From: CAYUMU01 sp964445985
GTDB taxonomy: Bacteria; Planctomycetota; Planctomycetia; Pirellulales; S012-138
Direction: 5' to 3'
DNA length: 55,536 nt
Assembly (NCBI GenBank): GCA_964445985.1
Contig: CAYUMU010000040.1
Coordinates: 1 to 55,536, forward strand
Made by a program: the position numbers and the translations under genes. The notes below the pieces were generated by a model. That model was given only the letters and a program-made list of their open reading frames with translations, ran no database searches and had not been told where the DNA came from. Below, piece after piece: positions 43,952 through 52,332 of this stretch (position 1 is the stretch's first letter; every line of letters begins with the position of its first letter).

Positions 43952-45166
43952 TTAGCCGCGTTCGGGAAGTTTCCAGAGTTCGTCGGGAGGCGAATCGGTG
44001 GGAGTTGCCTGAATGTTGGCGTGGTCTTTGGCCAGCGTGAGGATGTGAGCGGGGATGCATTTGAAGTCGGCGTCGCGGCGGATTGTTGAAGCCCTCTGTT
44101 GGCCTCCGCAGCTTTTCAAGCGATGGACGAGCCAGGCGGAAGCGGTGGCAACGGCTGGTTCGGGCTCTGGGCAAGGTGGCTGCGGGTGGGGAGTGGAGAT
44201 AGTTTCTTGCTCGTTATCATCTCTGCAAGCTGCGGAGAACTTTAATGCCTCAGTGTTCGTTTGCGGTTTACCCGCGTTAGGAGTGGGGAGTTCGGAATTC
44301 GGAGTGGGGAGTTGAGAGGGGGCGGGTGGAGGGGATTCTGGGGCTGCCGAAGAGGCATCGTGTTTTGAATCAGGCAGAGCCAGTGGCACCCGAAGAAGGG
44401 CGTCTTTCCAGGTGATTATTGCCGTGGGTTGGTCTGGGTGGGAAGTGAGCTCGAACGACAGCGGGGCGTTGCGCGGGGCGAGGTTGTTCTTGATCGGGAG
44501 CAGGTGGCGGAGGTTTTCCTGCTGCTGATCTTGGGCGATGCGCCAGACGCAGGCCGGGCCGGGATGCGCGGCGAGGGTGGCGACTGCCCGGTGGTTCGCC
44601 GCGGCTGAGGTGCTGGGGATGAAGGACAGCGTGGCGACGATCGCGGCGCGGGCTGCGATGGCGGCGAGCGCTTTGAAGATCACGGGCCAGTCCGGGCGCT
44701 GTTTGCGGTTGTTCTTCGTCGGCGGCAGGAATTCGCTGAGTGGGTCGATGATGACGAGGCGGCAGTTGGGCATGGATTTGATTTCTTGTTCGAGGGCTGC
44801 GAAGTCGAACGGCGGGGCTGGGTTTTCGTCGTTGTCGTGATCGTCTTTGTGATGGTCATCGGCGGGTTCCGCGAACTCTGGCGCCGAGATTTGATTGAGG
44901 TCGGCGGCGGCCGCTGCGAGACGCGGGCAGACGATGTCGGGCAGGTCGTCGGCTGCCGTTAGTATCAGCACACCGCCCGCTGGATTGGGCGTTTCCGGGA
45001 GCAGCGGCCAGGGCTTGCCGGCGGAGACGCGGGCCGCCAGGTCGAGGGCCAGGAAGGATTTGCCTTGTCCTTGCTCGGCGATGATCAGGGAGAGCTTGCC
45101 GAGAGGGAAGTGGTTGGGCCAGAGCCAGCGGAGCGGCTTGGACTTGATGGTGGCTAAGGAGGGCAT
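43952..45166 (-). CDS. RepA-like AAA ATPase with repeat insertions
   Basis: The 404-residue protein has a RecA-type ATPase domain: LRWLWPNHFPLGKLSLIIAEQGQGKSFL (Walker A, in part), GGVLILTAADD and CRLVIIDPLSEFL (Walker B). It resembles AAA_25/RepA-like helicase-related proteins found on mobile elements and in planctomycete genomes. After about residue 285 comes a low-complexity linker. Its DNA consists of a heptamer array (44280-44314) and the ~70 bp repeat (44213-44282) read in frame. A helical C-terminal domain then follows (WLVHRLKSCGGQQRAS). Repeats also crowd the start, and no ribosome site is visible, so expression is uncertain. No replication origin or integrase was found nearby. Confidence 0.72.
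   Translation of the reverse strand: MPSLATIKSKPLRWLWPNHFPLGKLSLIIAEQGQGKSFLALDLAARVSAGKPWPLLPETPNPAGGVLILTAADDLPDIVCPRLAAAAADLNQISAPEFAEPADDHHKDDHDNDENPAPPFDFAALEQEIKSMPNCRLVIIDPLSEFLPPTKNNRKQRPDWPVIFKALAAIAARAAIVATLSFIPSTSAAANHRAVATLAAHPGPACVWRIAQDQQQENLRHLLPIKNNLAPRNAPLSFELTSHPDQPTAIITWKDALLRVPLALPDSKHDASSAAPESPPPAPSQLPTPNSELPTPNAGKPQTNTEALKFSAACRDDNEQETISTPHPQPPCPEPEPAVATASAWLVHRLKSCGGQQRASTIRRDADFKCIPAHILTLAKDHANIQATPTDSPPDELWKLPERG
44213..44282 (+). repeat. ~70 bp dispersed repeat, copy 2, inside a CDS
   Basis: This copy matches the minus strand of 4551-4620 at about 60 of 70 positions, with differences mainly in the CTCAGTGTTCG stretch. It lies within the linker of the ATPase gene and keeps that frame open. 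The hairpin CTCTGCAAGCTGCGGAG is retained with one mismatch. Confidence 0.8.
44280..44314. repeat. Heptanucleotide array (GGAGTTC type)
   Basis: Five 7-base units occur: GGAGTGG, GGAGTTC, GGAATTC, GGAGTGG, GGAGTTG. The array directly adjoins the ~70 bp repeat and encodes part of the ATPase linker (minus strand, LPTPNSELPTPN). Confidence 0.85.
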
Positions 45167-45189
45167 AGGGGATGGGGGCTAGGGGATGG

Positions 45190-45224
45190 GGAGTTCGGAA
45201 TTCGGAGTTCGGAGTTCGGAGTTG
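45190..45224. repeat. Heptanucleotide array (GGAGTTC type)
   Basis: Five 7-base units occur: GGAGTTC, GGAATTC, GGAGTTC, GGAGTTC, GGAGTTG. This is nearly the array at 44280-44314 and lies 24 bases beyond the ATPase start. Confidence 0.85.
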
Positions 45225-45268
45225 AAGAGGGCGGATCGGGAGGTGATAGATGGGCTGCGCGGATTGGA

Positions 45269-45310
45269 TTGCAAATTGCAAATTGAAAAATGCAAATTGA
45301 AAATTGGGGG
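45269..45310. repeat. Heptanucleotide array (TTGCAAA type)
   Basis: Six 7-base units occur: TTGCAAA twice, TTGAAAA, ATGCAAA, TTGAAAA, TTGGGGG. The sequence is AT-rich, unlike the other arrays, but the 7 bp period is the same. Confidence 0.8.
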
Positions 45311-45360
45311 GAGAGATTGTTGGGGGTTTTTTGAGATGGGTGCGCGTTTGGGAGCGCGGC

Positions 45361-45385
45361 ATGCTTACGCCACGGGCGTAAGCAT
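45361..45385. repeat. 25-base palindrome
   Basis: ATGCTTACGCC and GGCGTAAGCAT pair perfectly over 11 bp around a 3-base loop. Two copies of TGGCACACCGG follow directly. Confidence 0.7.
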
Positions 45386-45509
45386 GGCACACCGGTACAT
45401 GGCACATGGCACACCGGCGATGTTGGCGAGTTGATGTGTTGTATCTGTCAGGGTGCAGTGTGCCAAAAATGTTATGCACAACCGATACATATTTTTTTGA
45501 AATGGGCCA

Positions 45510-45526
45510 TTTTTTTTGGGGGGGGG
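45510..45526. other. T8G9 homopolymer run
   Basis: Eight T followed by nine G, about 290 bases before the tssK start. Runs of this size are prone to slippage; it may change promoter spacing or be an assembly weak point. Confidence 0.6.
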
Positions 45527-45817
45527 TGGGAGATGAGCGGGGGACGCGTCCATTCCTCGCTGACGCTTCGGCTTGAGAACGAAACCACATCCCCCCCAGG
45601 CGTACGACCATTGTTCGCTAACGGCTGGTGCACGCGGAGCATTCCCTGCGATCGGCAAAGTGCAGGCAATCCGCAAACTTTCACTCCGCGTGGCGGCGTG
45701 GCGGCTCCGCATCCGATCAACCATCGAAGAAGGTAAAGGTTAACGCTGCACACCTGGCGCGTGCCAGCGTTCAGCCCCTCAAGACGCATGGGACCTACCA
45801 CGTCCCGGGAGTTGAGT

Positions 45818-47245
45818 ATGGCAACGCAGGCGGTTCACTGGCACGAAGGCATGTTCCTGCGCCCCCAGCACTTTCAAACCTGGGAACGGCATTCGCGCGA
45901 AGTGGCCGAACGGGAAGGCAAGTGGGATAACTACTACAACTGGGGCCTCCGCCGCATCGAACTCGATCTCGATGCCCTCGGTAACTTCCGGCTGGTGGTT
46001 CGCGCGCTCGAAGCTCGGCTCCGCGACGGCACCTTGGTCGACGTGCCCGAGTTCGGCAGCCTCCCCGTGCTCGACCTCAAAGACGCCTTTGGCCGCGAGA
46101 ACAACCTCACCGTTTACCTGGGCGTGCCCGTGTTCCAAATCGCCCGCGCCAACATTTCCGCGGGTGGCTCGACCAACGGCTCCCGGTTCATCGTTGACGC
46201 TCAAGAGCTGGAAGACGAAAACACCGGCCTCAACGCCCAGCCCATCGAGATCCGCCGGCTCAACCTCAAGCTGCTGCTCTCGGCCCAAGAGCACGCCGGG
46301 TACGAAGTTCTGCCCATCGCCCGCATCAAGCGCGCCGACCGGGCTGAAGCGGTTCCCCAACTCGATGAGACTTACATTCCCCCGATCCTCGCCTGCGACG
46401 GCTGGAACCCATTGAGCGCGGGCGTGATGCAGCAAGTTTACGACCGCATTGGCAAGAAGCTCGAACTGCTGACCTCGCAGGTTGTTTCCCGCAGCATCAG
46501 TTTCGATAGCGGCGGCCAGGGCGATCGCTTGCTCTTCGAGCAACTCCGCGTGCTCAACGAAGCCTATGCTCCGCTCGATGTGCTCGCCTTTGCCCAGGGC
46601 ATCCATCCGCTCACGGCGTATGTCGATCTCTGCAGGCTCGTCGGCAAACTGGCCATCTTTGGAGCCCAGCGACGCCCGCCCGAGCTTCCCAAGTACGATC
46701 ACGATGACCTAGGCGGCTGCTTCTGGCGAGTCAAACAGCACATCGATGCCCTGCTCGATATCGTGGTTGAGCCTGAATACAAAGAGCGGCCGTTCATCGG
46801 CGCCGGCCTCCGCATGCAAGTGGCCCTCGAACCGGCCTGGCTCGAAGAAGGCCAGCAGATGTATGTCGGCGTGCTCAGCCCGCTACCGGCCGATCAATGC
46901 GTGAAGCTCCTCAGCCGAGGGCTTGACATGAAGATCGGCAGTTCGGATCGGGTGGACGAAATCTTCCGTCAAGGCGCCGCGGGGCTGCGCTTCACCTACG
47001 CCGAACACCCGCCCCGCTCGTTGCCCGCGCAGCCAGGGCTGACCTATTTTCGCGTCGATCGTGAATCGCAACGCGAAGAATGGGACCAGGTCAGCCGCTC
47101 GCTCACGCTGGCCGTGCGACTCAATGAAAACCTCATCGTGAGCAACATTCAAGGCCAGCGCACGCTCTCGATCCGCATCGGCGGCCAAAGCACCACGCTG
47201 CAATTCACGCTCTATGTTTCTCCGCGACGGAACGAAACGGCGTAG
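45818..47245 (+). CDS. tssK: Type VI secretion baseplate protein TssK
   Basis: The 475-residue protein has the TssK signature at its N-terminus: VHWHEGMFLRPQHFQ at residues 6-20. Matching family features continue (RRIELDLDALGNFRL, the PEFGSLP segment, LAYVDLCRLVGKLAIF-like LTAYVDLCRLVGKL). TssK trimers link the T6SS baseplate wedge to the membrane complex. GGGAG lies eight bases before ATG 45818, and a short GGGAC/GTCCC hairpin stands immediately upstream of it. No other T6SS gene is adjacent: the next gene is on the other strand and unrelated. It may serve a system encoded elsewhere, or be a leftover. Confidence 0.93.
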   Translation: MATQAVHWHEGMFLRPQHFQTWERHSREVAEREGKWDNYYNWGLRRIELDLDALGNFRLVVRALEARLRDGTLVDVPEFGSLPVLDLKDAFGRENNLTVYLGVPVFQIARANISAGGSTNGSRFIVDAQELEDENTGLNAQPIEIRRLNLKLLLSAQEHAGYEVLPIARIKRADRAEAVPQLDETYIPPILACDGWNPLSAGVMQQVYDRIGKKLELLTSQVVSRSISFDSGGQGDRLLFEQLRVLNEAYAPLDVLAFAQGIHPLTAYVDLCRLVGKLAIFGAQRRPPELPKYDHDDLGGCFWRVKQHIDALLDIVVEPEYKERPFIGAGLRMQVALEPAWLEEGQQMYVGVLSPLPADQCVKLLSRGLDMKIGSSDRVDEIFRQGAAGLRFTYAEHPPRSLPAQPGLTYFRVDRESQREEWDQVSRSLTLAVRLNENLIVSNIQGQRTLSIRIGGQSTTLQFTLYVSPRRNETA

Positions 47246-47249
47246 GGTT

Positions 47250-47648
47250 CTACTTGCCGGGCGTCAGGTAGGAATCGAACACCTGCACCTTTTCCCAGTT
47301 CTCGCGGTTTTCTTCGATGAACTGCTTGTGGCGGGGGTGCGTTTGATAGGTGTCGTGGGCGGCCCGATTTTCGAACACCACGTGCAGGGCGACATCCCAA
47401 TTGCGTTGGTTCACTTCCCGATCGAGATCCGGAACCAACGTGCCCGCGGAAAAGTACACCACGCCGTCGTGGTTGGAAAGGTACTTGTGGCAAGCCTCGA
47501 CCATTTTCTTTTTGGCCGAGTCCGAAGCGTCCTTCAGCTTGAAGTACACCATGTGCCCCAGTTGTGGCTCGGCAGCGCCGGCTTCGCCATGAACCATCGC
47601 CACCACCAACGAACCAAACAACAAACTGGCCAGCATCTGCGTAAGCAT
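47250..47648 (-). CDS. Exported Dabb (stress-responsive A/B barrel) protein
   Basis: The 132-residue product has a signal peptide ending near GAA-AEP. One Dabb domain follows: LGHMVYFKLKDAS at the start, ACHKYLSNHDGVVYFSAG and WDVALHVVFENRAAHDTYQTHPRHKQFI near the end, with a final FDSYL. Dabb domains are small dimeric ferredoxin-like folds found in many contexts. AGGAG precedes ATG 47648. The stop is 4 bases from the convergent tssK stop. The role is unknown. Confidence 0.82.
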   Translation of the reverse strand: MLTQMLASLLFGSLVVAMVHGEAGAAEPQLGHMVYFKLKDASDSAKKKMVEACHKYLSNHDGVVYFSAGTLVPDLDREVNQRNWDVALHVVFENRAAHDTYQTHPRHKQFIEENRENWEKVQVFDSYLTPGK

Positions 47649-47790
47649 CGTAGCGCGCTCCTGAGTTCGATAATCAAAGTACGAACCGCCCATTCTCCCT
47701 TGCAACGCCCCCGGCTTTCAAGCCGTTAACACAAGAGAAAAATCAGAAGCCGCGTTCCCGTCGAACACAAACCCGCCCCGCCCTCCACCA

Positions 47791-47825
47791 CTAGCGACTA
47801 GCCGCCAGCTACTATCCCCCAGCCC
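47791..47825. repeat. Degenerate heptanucleotide array (CTAGCGA type)
   Basis: Units CTAGCGA, CTAGCCG, CCAGCTA, CTATCCC, CCAGCCC lie between the Dabb and DUF6690-like genes. The units are more diverged than in the other arrays, but the period is again 7. Confidence 0.6.
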
Positions 47826-47831
47826 CGCCAC

Positions 47832-48497
47832 TCAATTCCCAAAAATATCATTCTTCACCGGTCGCTCGATCAGCAAATGCACATCTACCCGACCGTGCGG
47901 ATCGCCGGCGTGCACAATGGTCGACGATCGCAATTGCAACTCGCTCACTGGCTTGCCGTCCCAGCGTACACGAAACAGATACAAACCCGGATCGGGGCTG
48001 TTTTCGCGTTTGAACCCATACATTTGGGTCAGCTTTTTGGTCAGCGGCACGGCATTGCCGGTCTGGCCATGAAACACGATTCGCTGCAGCTTTTTGTTGT
48101 GGTCGAAGAAATAGGTGAGCGAGCCGGCCAGGTCGTACTCCCGGGTTCCCGTCACCAGCGGCACGCGATACCCTTGCAGATCGGCCTGGTTGGAAACGGT
48201 CGATACCCGCTCCCACCGCCGCATTACCCAGTCAGCCGTGATCTCAAAGCGAAACGGCTCTCCCAGGTCGCCACTCAACGTGCCCGTGGGCGAGGGCTTG
48301 ATACCGCCCGAACTCACCATCGGGGGGTACAAGGGCGAAGTCGTCGGCGCCAGCCCAGGCGTTTCCAGCGCAAACTCGTCCTCGATCGACGCGACTTCAT
48401 GCGTCTTGTCGGCCACGCCCGACTCCGACACGGCGTACGGCACGCCAACGGCCCCAGCGGCCAAAGCCAGCATGGTCGCGGATCGTCCCAAAAACAT
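47832..48497 (-). CDS. DUF6690-like exported protein
   Basis: The 221-residue protein starts at ATG 48497, with AAAGGA about seven bases upstream; ATG 48515 is less well placed. It has a signal peptide or anchor (SATMLALAAGAVGVPYAVS) and a Pro/Ser/Thr linker. A compact domain then shows FRFEITADWVMRRWERVST, YRVPLVTGTREYDLAGSLTYFFD (in part) and LQRIVFHGQTGN. This agrees with the planctomycete family DUF6690 as I recall it. No function is known. It ends with VHLLIERP and a short tail. Confidence 0.7.
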   Translation of the reverse strand: MFLGRSATMLALAAGAVGVPYAVSESGVADKTHEVASIEDEFALETPGLAPTTSPLYPPMVSSGGIKPSPTGTLSGDLGEPFRFEITADWVMRRWERVSTVSNQADLQGYRVPLVTGTREYDLAGSLTYFFDHNKKLQRIVFHGQTGNAVPLTKKLTQMYGFKRENSPDPGLYLFRVRWDGKPVSELQLRSSTIVHAGDPHGRVDVHLLIERPVKNDIFGN

Positions 48498-49108
48498 GAT
48501 GGCGTCCTTTCGCATCGCGAGGGTCTTGCCTGCTCTCCCCTTTTATTGATGCCAGATTCGAGGGAGAGCCGTTTGCCAGGCGCGCGAGAACAGCGCGCCG
48601 CGCCATCAGCTTCGTCGTCCAATGGGGCCTGCCAACTGCGGTCAACGCCCCTTCGCCCGAGCGACCGCTATCACCGCGCAAGACCGCTTCAAGCCAATTG
48701 CCAACCTCATCGGCCGTTTGAACTTTTCCGAACGTGACGTATGGTTGAGTTGGCGCCCACGCCATCGCCGCTGCTGGCCTTGGCGCGGGTGTGCGCGCCA
48801 TGTCTCAAGATTCAGCCCGTGGCGGACAATTTGTAGGCGTTGTTCGGCAGACGTAACAACGAGGCGCGGCCGCGCGGCCCCCCAACCCGCGGTGCGCGGC
48901 CCGCCGTCCTACACTTCCCTCGTTGAGGAATACATGAACGACCTCCCTGGTCAACGCCCCTCGTGACGGAAACCAGCATCCTCCTGGGTAAAACATTAAC
49001 GCCAAAACCGGAAGTTATTTTTCGTGTGATACCGACATCACCAAGCGAATATGAAGGCTCAATGCCAAACGATCGTCCACGCGGGTGGTACGCACGGGGT
49101 GCGTAGCC
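48498..49108. other. Gap upstream of the DUF6690-like gene
   Basis: About 610 bases without a supported gene. A GC-rich stretch near 48860-48905 (GGCCGCGCGGCC and neighbours) is palindromic and resembles dispersed elements of related genomes. Confidence 0.45.
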
Positions 49109-51088
49109 CTACGGGGAGGGGATCGCTTCTCTCAGGTTCGGCAAATCGTACACCTTCAAGGCGCCATGTACCGTGGCCGTGAGGGGGCCGGTTGGGAGTT
49201 CGGCCATTACGATTTCCGCCCAGCTGTTGAGCGAGTCACGCACGGTGGCCGAGGCGAACAGTTGCGGCTCCAGGGTTGCCGCGTGCAGCGCGGCGGGGCC
49301 GGCTTGCCCCACGGCAATCAGATGCAATTGGCCAGGACTGTTGGCGCCAGCCGCTTGCAGCCACTTGGCGCAGCTCAAGATGTCTTCGGTGCGCATGCCC
49401 ACGTACGACTTGCCGATCAGGTACGCCAGAAAGAAGTCTTTGGAGTCAGCGCCGACCGAGCGCGCTGCCGGCGAGGTAGCCGCGCCGCCCGATGCCGTTT
49501 CGCCCAGTCCGCGCAGATCGACGGCAATGACGGTGTTGCCGGCCGCTACCAGTTTTTGAATGGGTCCATCTTCGCCGGCATCGGCCTGCTTGCCTTCGCC
49601 ATGCACGTATAGATAGATATCGGTTCCCGGATTCTTGGGCACGAACTTCAATGCCGGCAGATCGATTCCCTGTTCGGTATGGAGAATCAGCTTTTCGACC
49701 GCCAACTCCTTCTCGTTCTGATTGCCGACCGATGTGGCTTTCGCGGCGGGTATCTTATCCAGGGGACGCACGCCAGCCAACTTGCGAACTTCGTTGAGCA
49801 CCTCGGGCGTGGGGCCTTTCGACCAACGGCCTTTGCGCTCGGTTTCGAGCCGGGCGAGCCAATCGCGGTTGAGGTCGAACACCGAGCGGGCACCGGGGAT
49901 CTCCATCACCTGGCCGGTTGGCGAACATTGCAAGTCGGCATCGCTGGCGATGGGGAACTCGCTTTCAAAAATGGCGTCGTGTTTGTCGAGTAGCCAGCGG
50001 CGCATCCAGCGCGTGGCGCCTTCGCGTAGCTGCACGCTAAAGCCGTGCTTGGCGTCGGTTTCGATCAGGTCGACCCGTTCGGCGTAGCCCAGCCGGGTGT
50101 AAAATCGTTTGGCCTGGCGGAACGTATCCCACGCTCCGTTGATATCGAAGAAGTCATGCGTGGCCACGCACATCAGCGTGGGACGCGGCGCCCGCATCAG
50201 CACATAATCGGCATGGTCCATGCCAAAACCAACTTGCGCATAAATGTTCTGCTCGGCGTCTTGAGGACCAATCGTATCGAGCAACCGGTCGAACGTGGTC
50301 AGGTAACAACTGGGGGCGGCACAGAGAATCCGCTCATCGAGCGCCATCAAGTAGCTGGTGAGCGTGCCGCCGCCACTATTACCGGTGCATCCCAGTCGCT
50401 GGGGATCAATCTCGGGCCGACTGGCCAAGTAGTCGAGAGCGCGAATCCCGTCCCAGATGCGATACCGGGCCGTGTTCGTGCCCAGCGGAATGCAGCTGAG
50501 GCCAATGACCGTGTGGCTGGCCGTGTTGCTCTTGGCCACCTCCGGCGTGGGAGGGATCCACTGCGTGCGCTCGCCTTGAGCAATGGGATCGTAGCACAGC
50601 ACGGCGATGCCGTTTTTCGCCAGCAAGATCGAAGCTCGCTGGTAGGTTTCGGCCGCCTTGCCGTTGGCGCTGTGGCCGCAGGGAAGAATCACGCCGGGGT
50701 GCGGTCCTTCGCCCAGGGGCAGGTACAAGATGGCGGTGACGTAGTGTCGCGGCTGGCTTTCGAAAATGATCTTTTCGCGGCGATAACCATCCAGGGTTTT
50801 CTTGCCCACAATCTGCGGGTTGAGCGGTGTGCGTTCAGGAAATCCGCCCAACTGATCGATGAAGAATTGCTTGCGCGCCGCCTGCCAGTCCGCTAGCTGT
50901 TCCGGCGTTTTGAGTTGTTCGTATTGAACGCGCCGTTGCGCGAGCGCCTGATGTGCCAGATCGGTGAGATAACTCTTCATCATCTCGGCCGGCTTCGGCT
51001 GTTGATCGGCTGGCAGCACTTGCCAGGGGTCGGCCTGAACCGCGGCAGGGCAAACGACGAGCAGAAACAAGAAGGCAAAGGTTCGCAT
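49109..51088 (-). CDS. Exported double alpha/beta-hydrolase (acetylxylan esterase-like)
   Basis: The 659-residue protein has a signal peptide (MRTFAFLFLLVVCPAAVQA). The N-terminal half is an esterase-like hydrolase: LPCGHSANGKA, CYDPIAQGERTQW and the nucleophile elbow TGNSGGGTLTSYLMA. A conserved Asp/His region follows (THDFFDINGAW and KHGFSVQLREG). This resembles acetylxylan esterase-type planctomycete hydrolases. The C-terminal half (after about residue 440) has a second hydrolase-like fold, with YLYVHGEGKQ and DLRGLGETASG. Its nucleophile position reads AVGQAGPAAL, so it is probably not catalytic. The PhoD-like gene lies 53 bases upstream on the same strand. Confidence 0.78.
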   Translation of the reverse strand: MRTFAFLFLLVVCPAAVQADPWQVLPADQQPKPAEMMKSYLTDLAHQALAQRRVQYEQLKTPEQLADWQAARKQFFIDQLGGFPERTPLNPQIVGKKTLDGYRREKIIFESQPRHYVTAILYLPLGEGPHPGVILPCGHSANGKAAETYQRASILLAKNGIAVLCYDPIAQGERTQWIPPTPEVAKSNTASHTVIGLSCIPLGTNTARYRIWDGIRALDYLASRPEIDPQRLGCTGNSGGGTLTSYLMALDERILCAAPSCYLTTFDRLLDTIGPQDAEQNIYAQVGFGMDHADYVLMRAPRPTLMCVATHDFFDINGAWDTFRQAKRFYTRLGYAERVDLIETDAKHGFSVQLREGATRWMRRWLLDKHDAIFESEFPIASDADLQCSPTGQVMEIPGARSVFDLNRDWLARLETERKGRWSKGPTPEVLNEVRKLAGVRPLDKIPAAKATSVGNQNEKELAVEKLILHTEQGIDLPALKFVPKNPGTDIYLYVHGEGKQADAGEDGPIQKLVAAGNTVIAVDLRGLGETASGGAATSPAARSVGADSKDFFLAYLIGKSYVGMRTEDILSCAKWLQAAGANSPGQLHLIAVGQAGPAALHAATLEPQLFASATVRDSLNSWAEIVMAELPTGPLTATVHGALKVYDLPNLREAIPSP

Positions 51089-51141
51089 GATGCAAAGCCC
51101 GTTGGCTTGAGGGATGGCGGGGAGAAGCAGGTGGGGACGGA

Positions 51142-52230
51142 TTAGCGTTGCGGCGCGAGTTCACTCAAGCGAACGCGCTGTTGCAAGACCACGCCGCCTT
51201 TGGCGTCGCGCACTTGCAACCGCAGCAGTGGGTCGGATGGGGTCCAATCAATATCGATGAAGCCAAAATTGGTTTCAAAGTAGGTGTTGCCGATGCGATG
51301 CGAGTTAACTTCGTTCGTGAACCGCGTACCGGCCGCGGTGATGTTGCCGCTAGGCGCGTTCAGACTGCTGCTGGTGATGTCGTACAGGGGATAGCCCACG
51401 CCAGAGGGTTCATCGGCGGCCAGCCGCGAGATTTCGGCCAGGTGCCGATCGCCGCTGATCAGCACCACGCCCGTGGCTTTCGTGCCGCGAATCAGGTCGA
51501 ACAGCCGTTGGCGTTCGTGGGGGAAGTTGGCCCAAGCCTCCCAACCGTGATCGTTCGCCACGGCTTGCACGCCGGAGCCAATGATTCGCAGTTGGGCCGG
51601 CTTTTTCAGTTCGGCTTCGAGCCAGCGCCATTGAGCTTCGCCCAGCACCGTTGTGGCCGGATTGCGGTTGGGCGCGTAGATGCCCCGGATGCCTTCTCCC
51701 GGCTCTCCCGGTTCAAACCCCTTGGTGAGTGGGCTGCGAAAGTAGCGGGCATCGAGCAAGATGACCTGTACCGTTTTCCCCTCGGGACCATAAGTGTACG
51801 AGGAATACACGCCTTCACGCGTCCAGCGGGGATCATCGCGCGGGGCTTCGAAGAACTTGAGGAACACCTTCTGAGCGTCGCGCTTCTGAGGGTAGTCATC
51901 TCCGCCGTCGTTCACGCCAAAATCGTGGTCATCCCACGTGGCGAGGATGGGGCATGTTTTCTTCAGTTGCTGGTAGCCAGGTTGGTTGCCCAACTGCTGG
52001 TACTTCGCCCACATCACGTCGATATCGTTGGTGTCCGCGTAGATGTTGTCGCCCAAGAAGATAAACAGCTGCGGCTGGGCCGCGCACACGGCCTCCCAGA
52101 TAGGTTGAGGGCGATCCTGATGCACGCAAGCGCCGAAGGCCACCTTGGCCAGGGGGGTGGGCTCGCCGCGCGCATGGGAAAGCAAGCCAAGAAGAACCGC
52201 CAGGCTCAGGGTCGCGGCTGCTCGCTGCAT
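51142..52230 (-). CDS. PhoD-like metallophosphatase
   Basis: The 362-residue exported enzyme belongs to the alkaline phosphatase D family. It has a signal peptide (LSLAVLLGLLSHARG). Metal-binding motifs are FLGDNIYAD, TWDDHDFGVND and VVLISGDRHLAEIS. These resemble single-domain PhoD-like phosphodiesterases or phosphotriesterases of planctomycetes rather than the Tat-dependent Bacillus enzyme, as the twin-Arg motif is missing. ATG 52230 was chosen at the signal peptide; the open frame reaches 52320. It is probably transcribed with the hydrolase downstream. Confidence 0.88.
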   Translation of the reverse strand: MQRAAATLSLAVLLGLLSHARGEPTPLAKVAFGACVHQDRPQPIWEAVCAAQPQLFIFLGDNIYADTNDIDVMWAKYQQLGNQPGYQQLKKTCPILATWDDHDFGVNDGGDDYPQKRDAQKVFLKFFEAPRDDPRWTREGVYSSYTYGPEGKTVQVILLDARYFRSPLTKGFEPGEPGEGIRGIYAPNRNPATTVLGEAQWRWLEAELKKPAQLRIIGSGVQAVANDHGWEAWANFPHERQRLFDLIRGTKATGVVLISGDRHLAEISRLAADEPSGVGYPLYDITSSSLNAPSGNITAAGTRFTNEVNSHRIGNTYFETNFGFIDIDWTPSDPLLRLQVRDAKGGVVLQQRVRLSELAPQR

Positions 52231-52332
52231 GACAAACGCTCTGCTCTGCAATGGATGGATGCCCCGCGGCAGCCCACCGAACGCCGGCAGCCACCAGTCA
52301 AGAGCATAATCCATCGCCACGGCCCAGGGCGA

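Larger units (their letters stand above)
45167..45817. other. Repeat-dense gap before tssK
   Basis: About 650 bases between divergent genes. It holds two heptamer arrays, a 25-base palindrome and a T8G9 homopolymer run. A segment at 45540-45740 (CATTCCTCGCTGACGCTTCGG and nearby) is like dispersed repeats I recall in related genomes. No gene is supported. Confidence 0.6.

Noticed and set aside
45167..45320. CRISPR array
   Set aside because: The repeats are 7-base units without spacers, and no cas genes are present.
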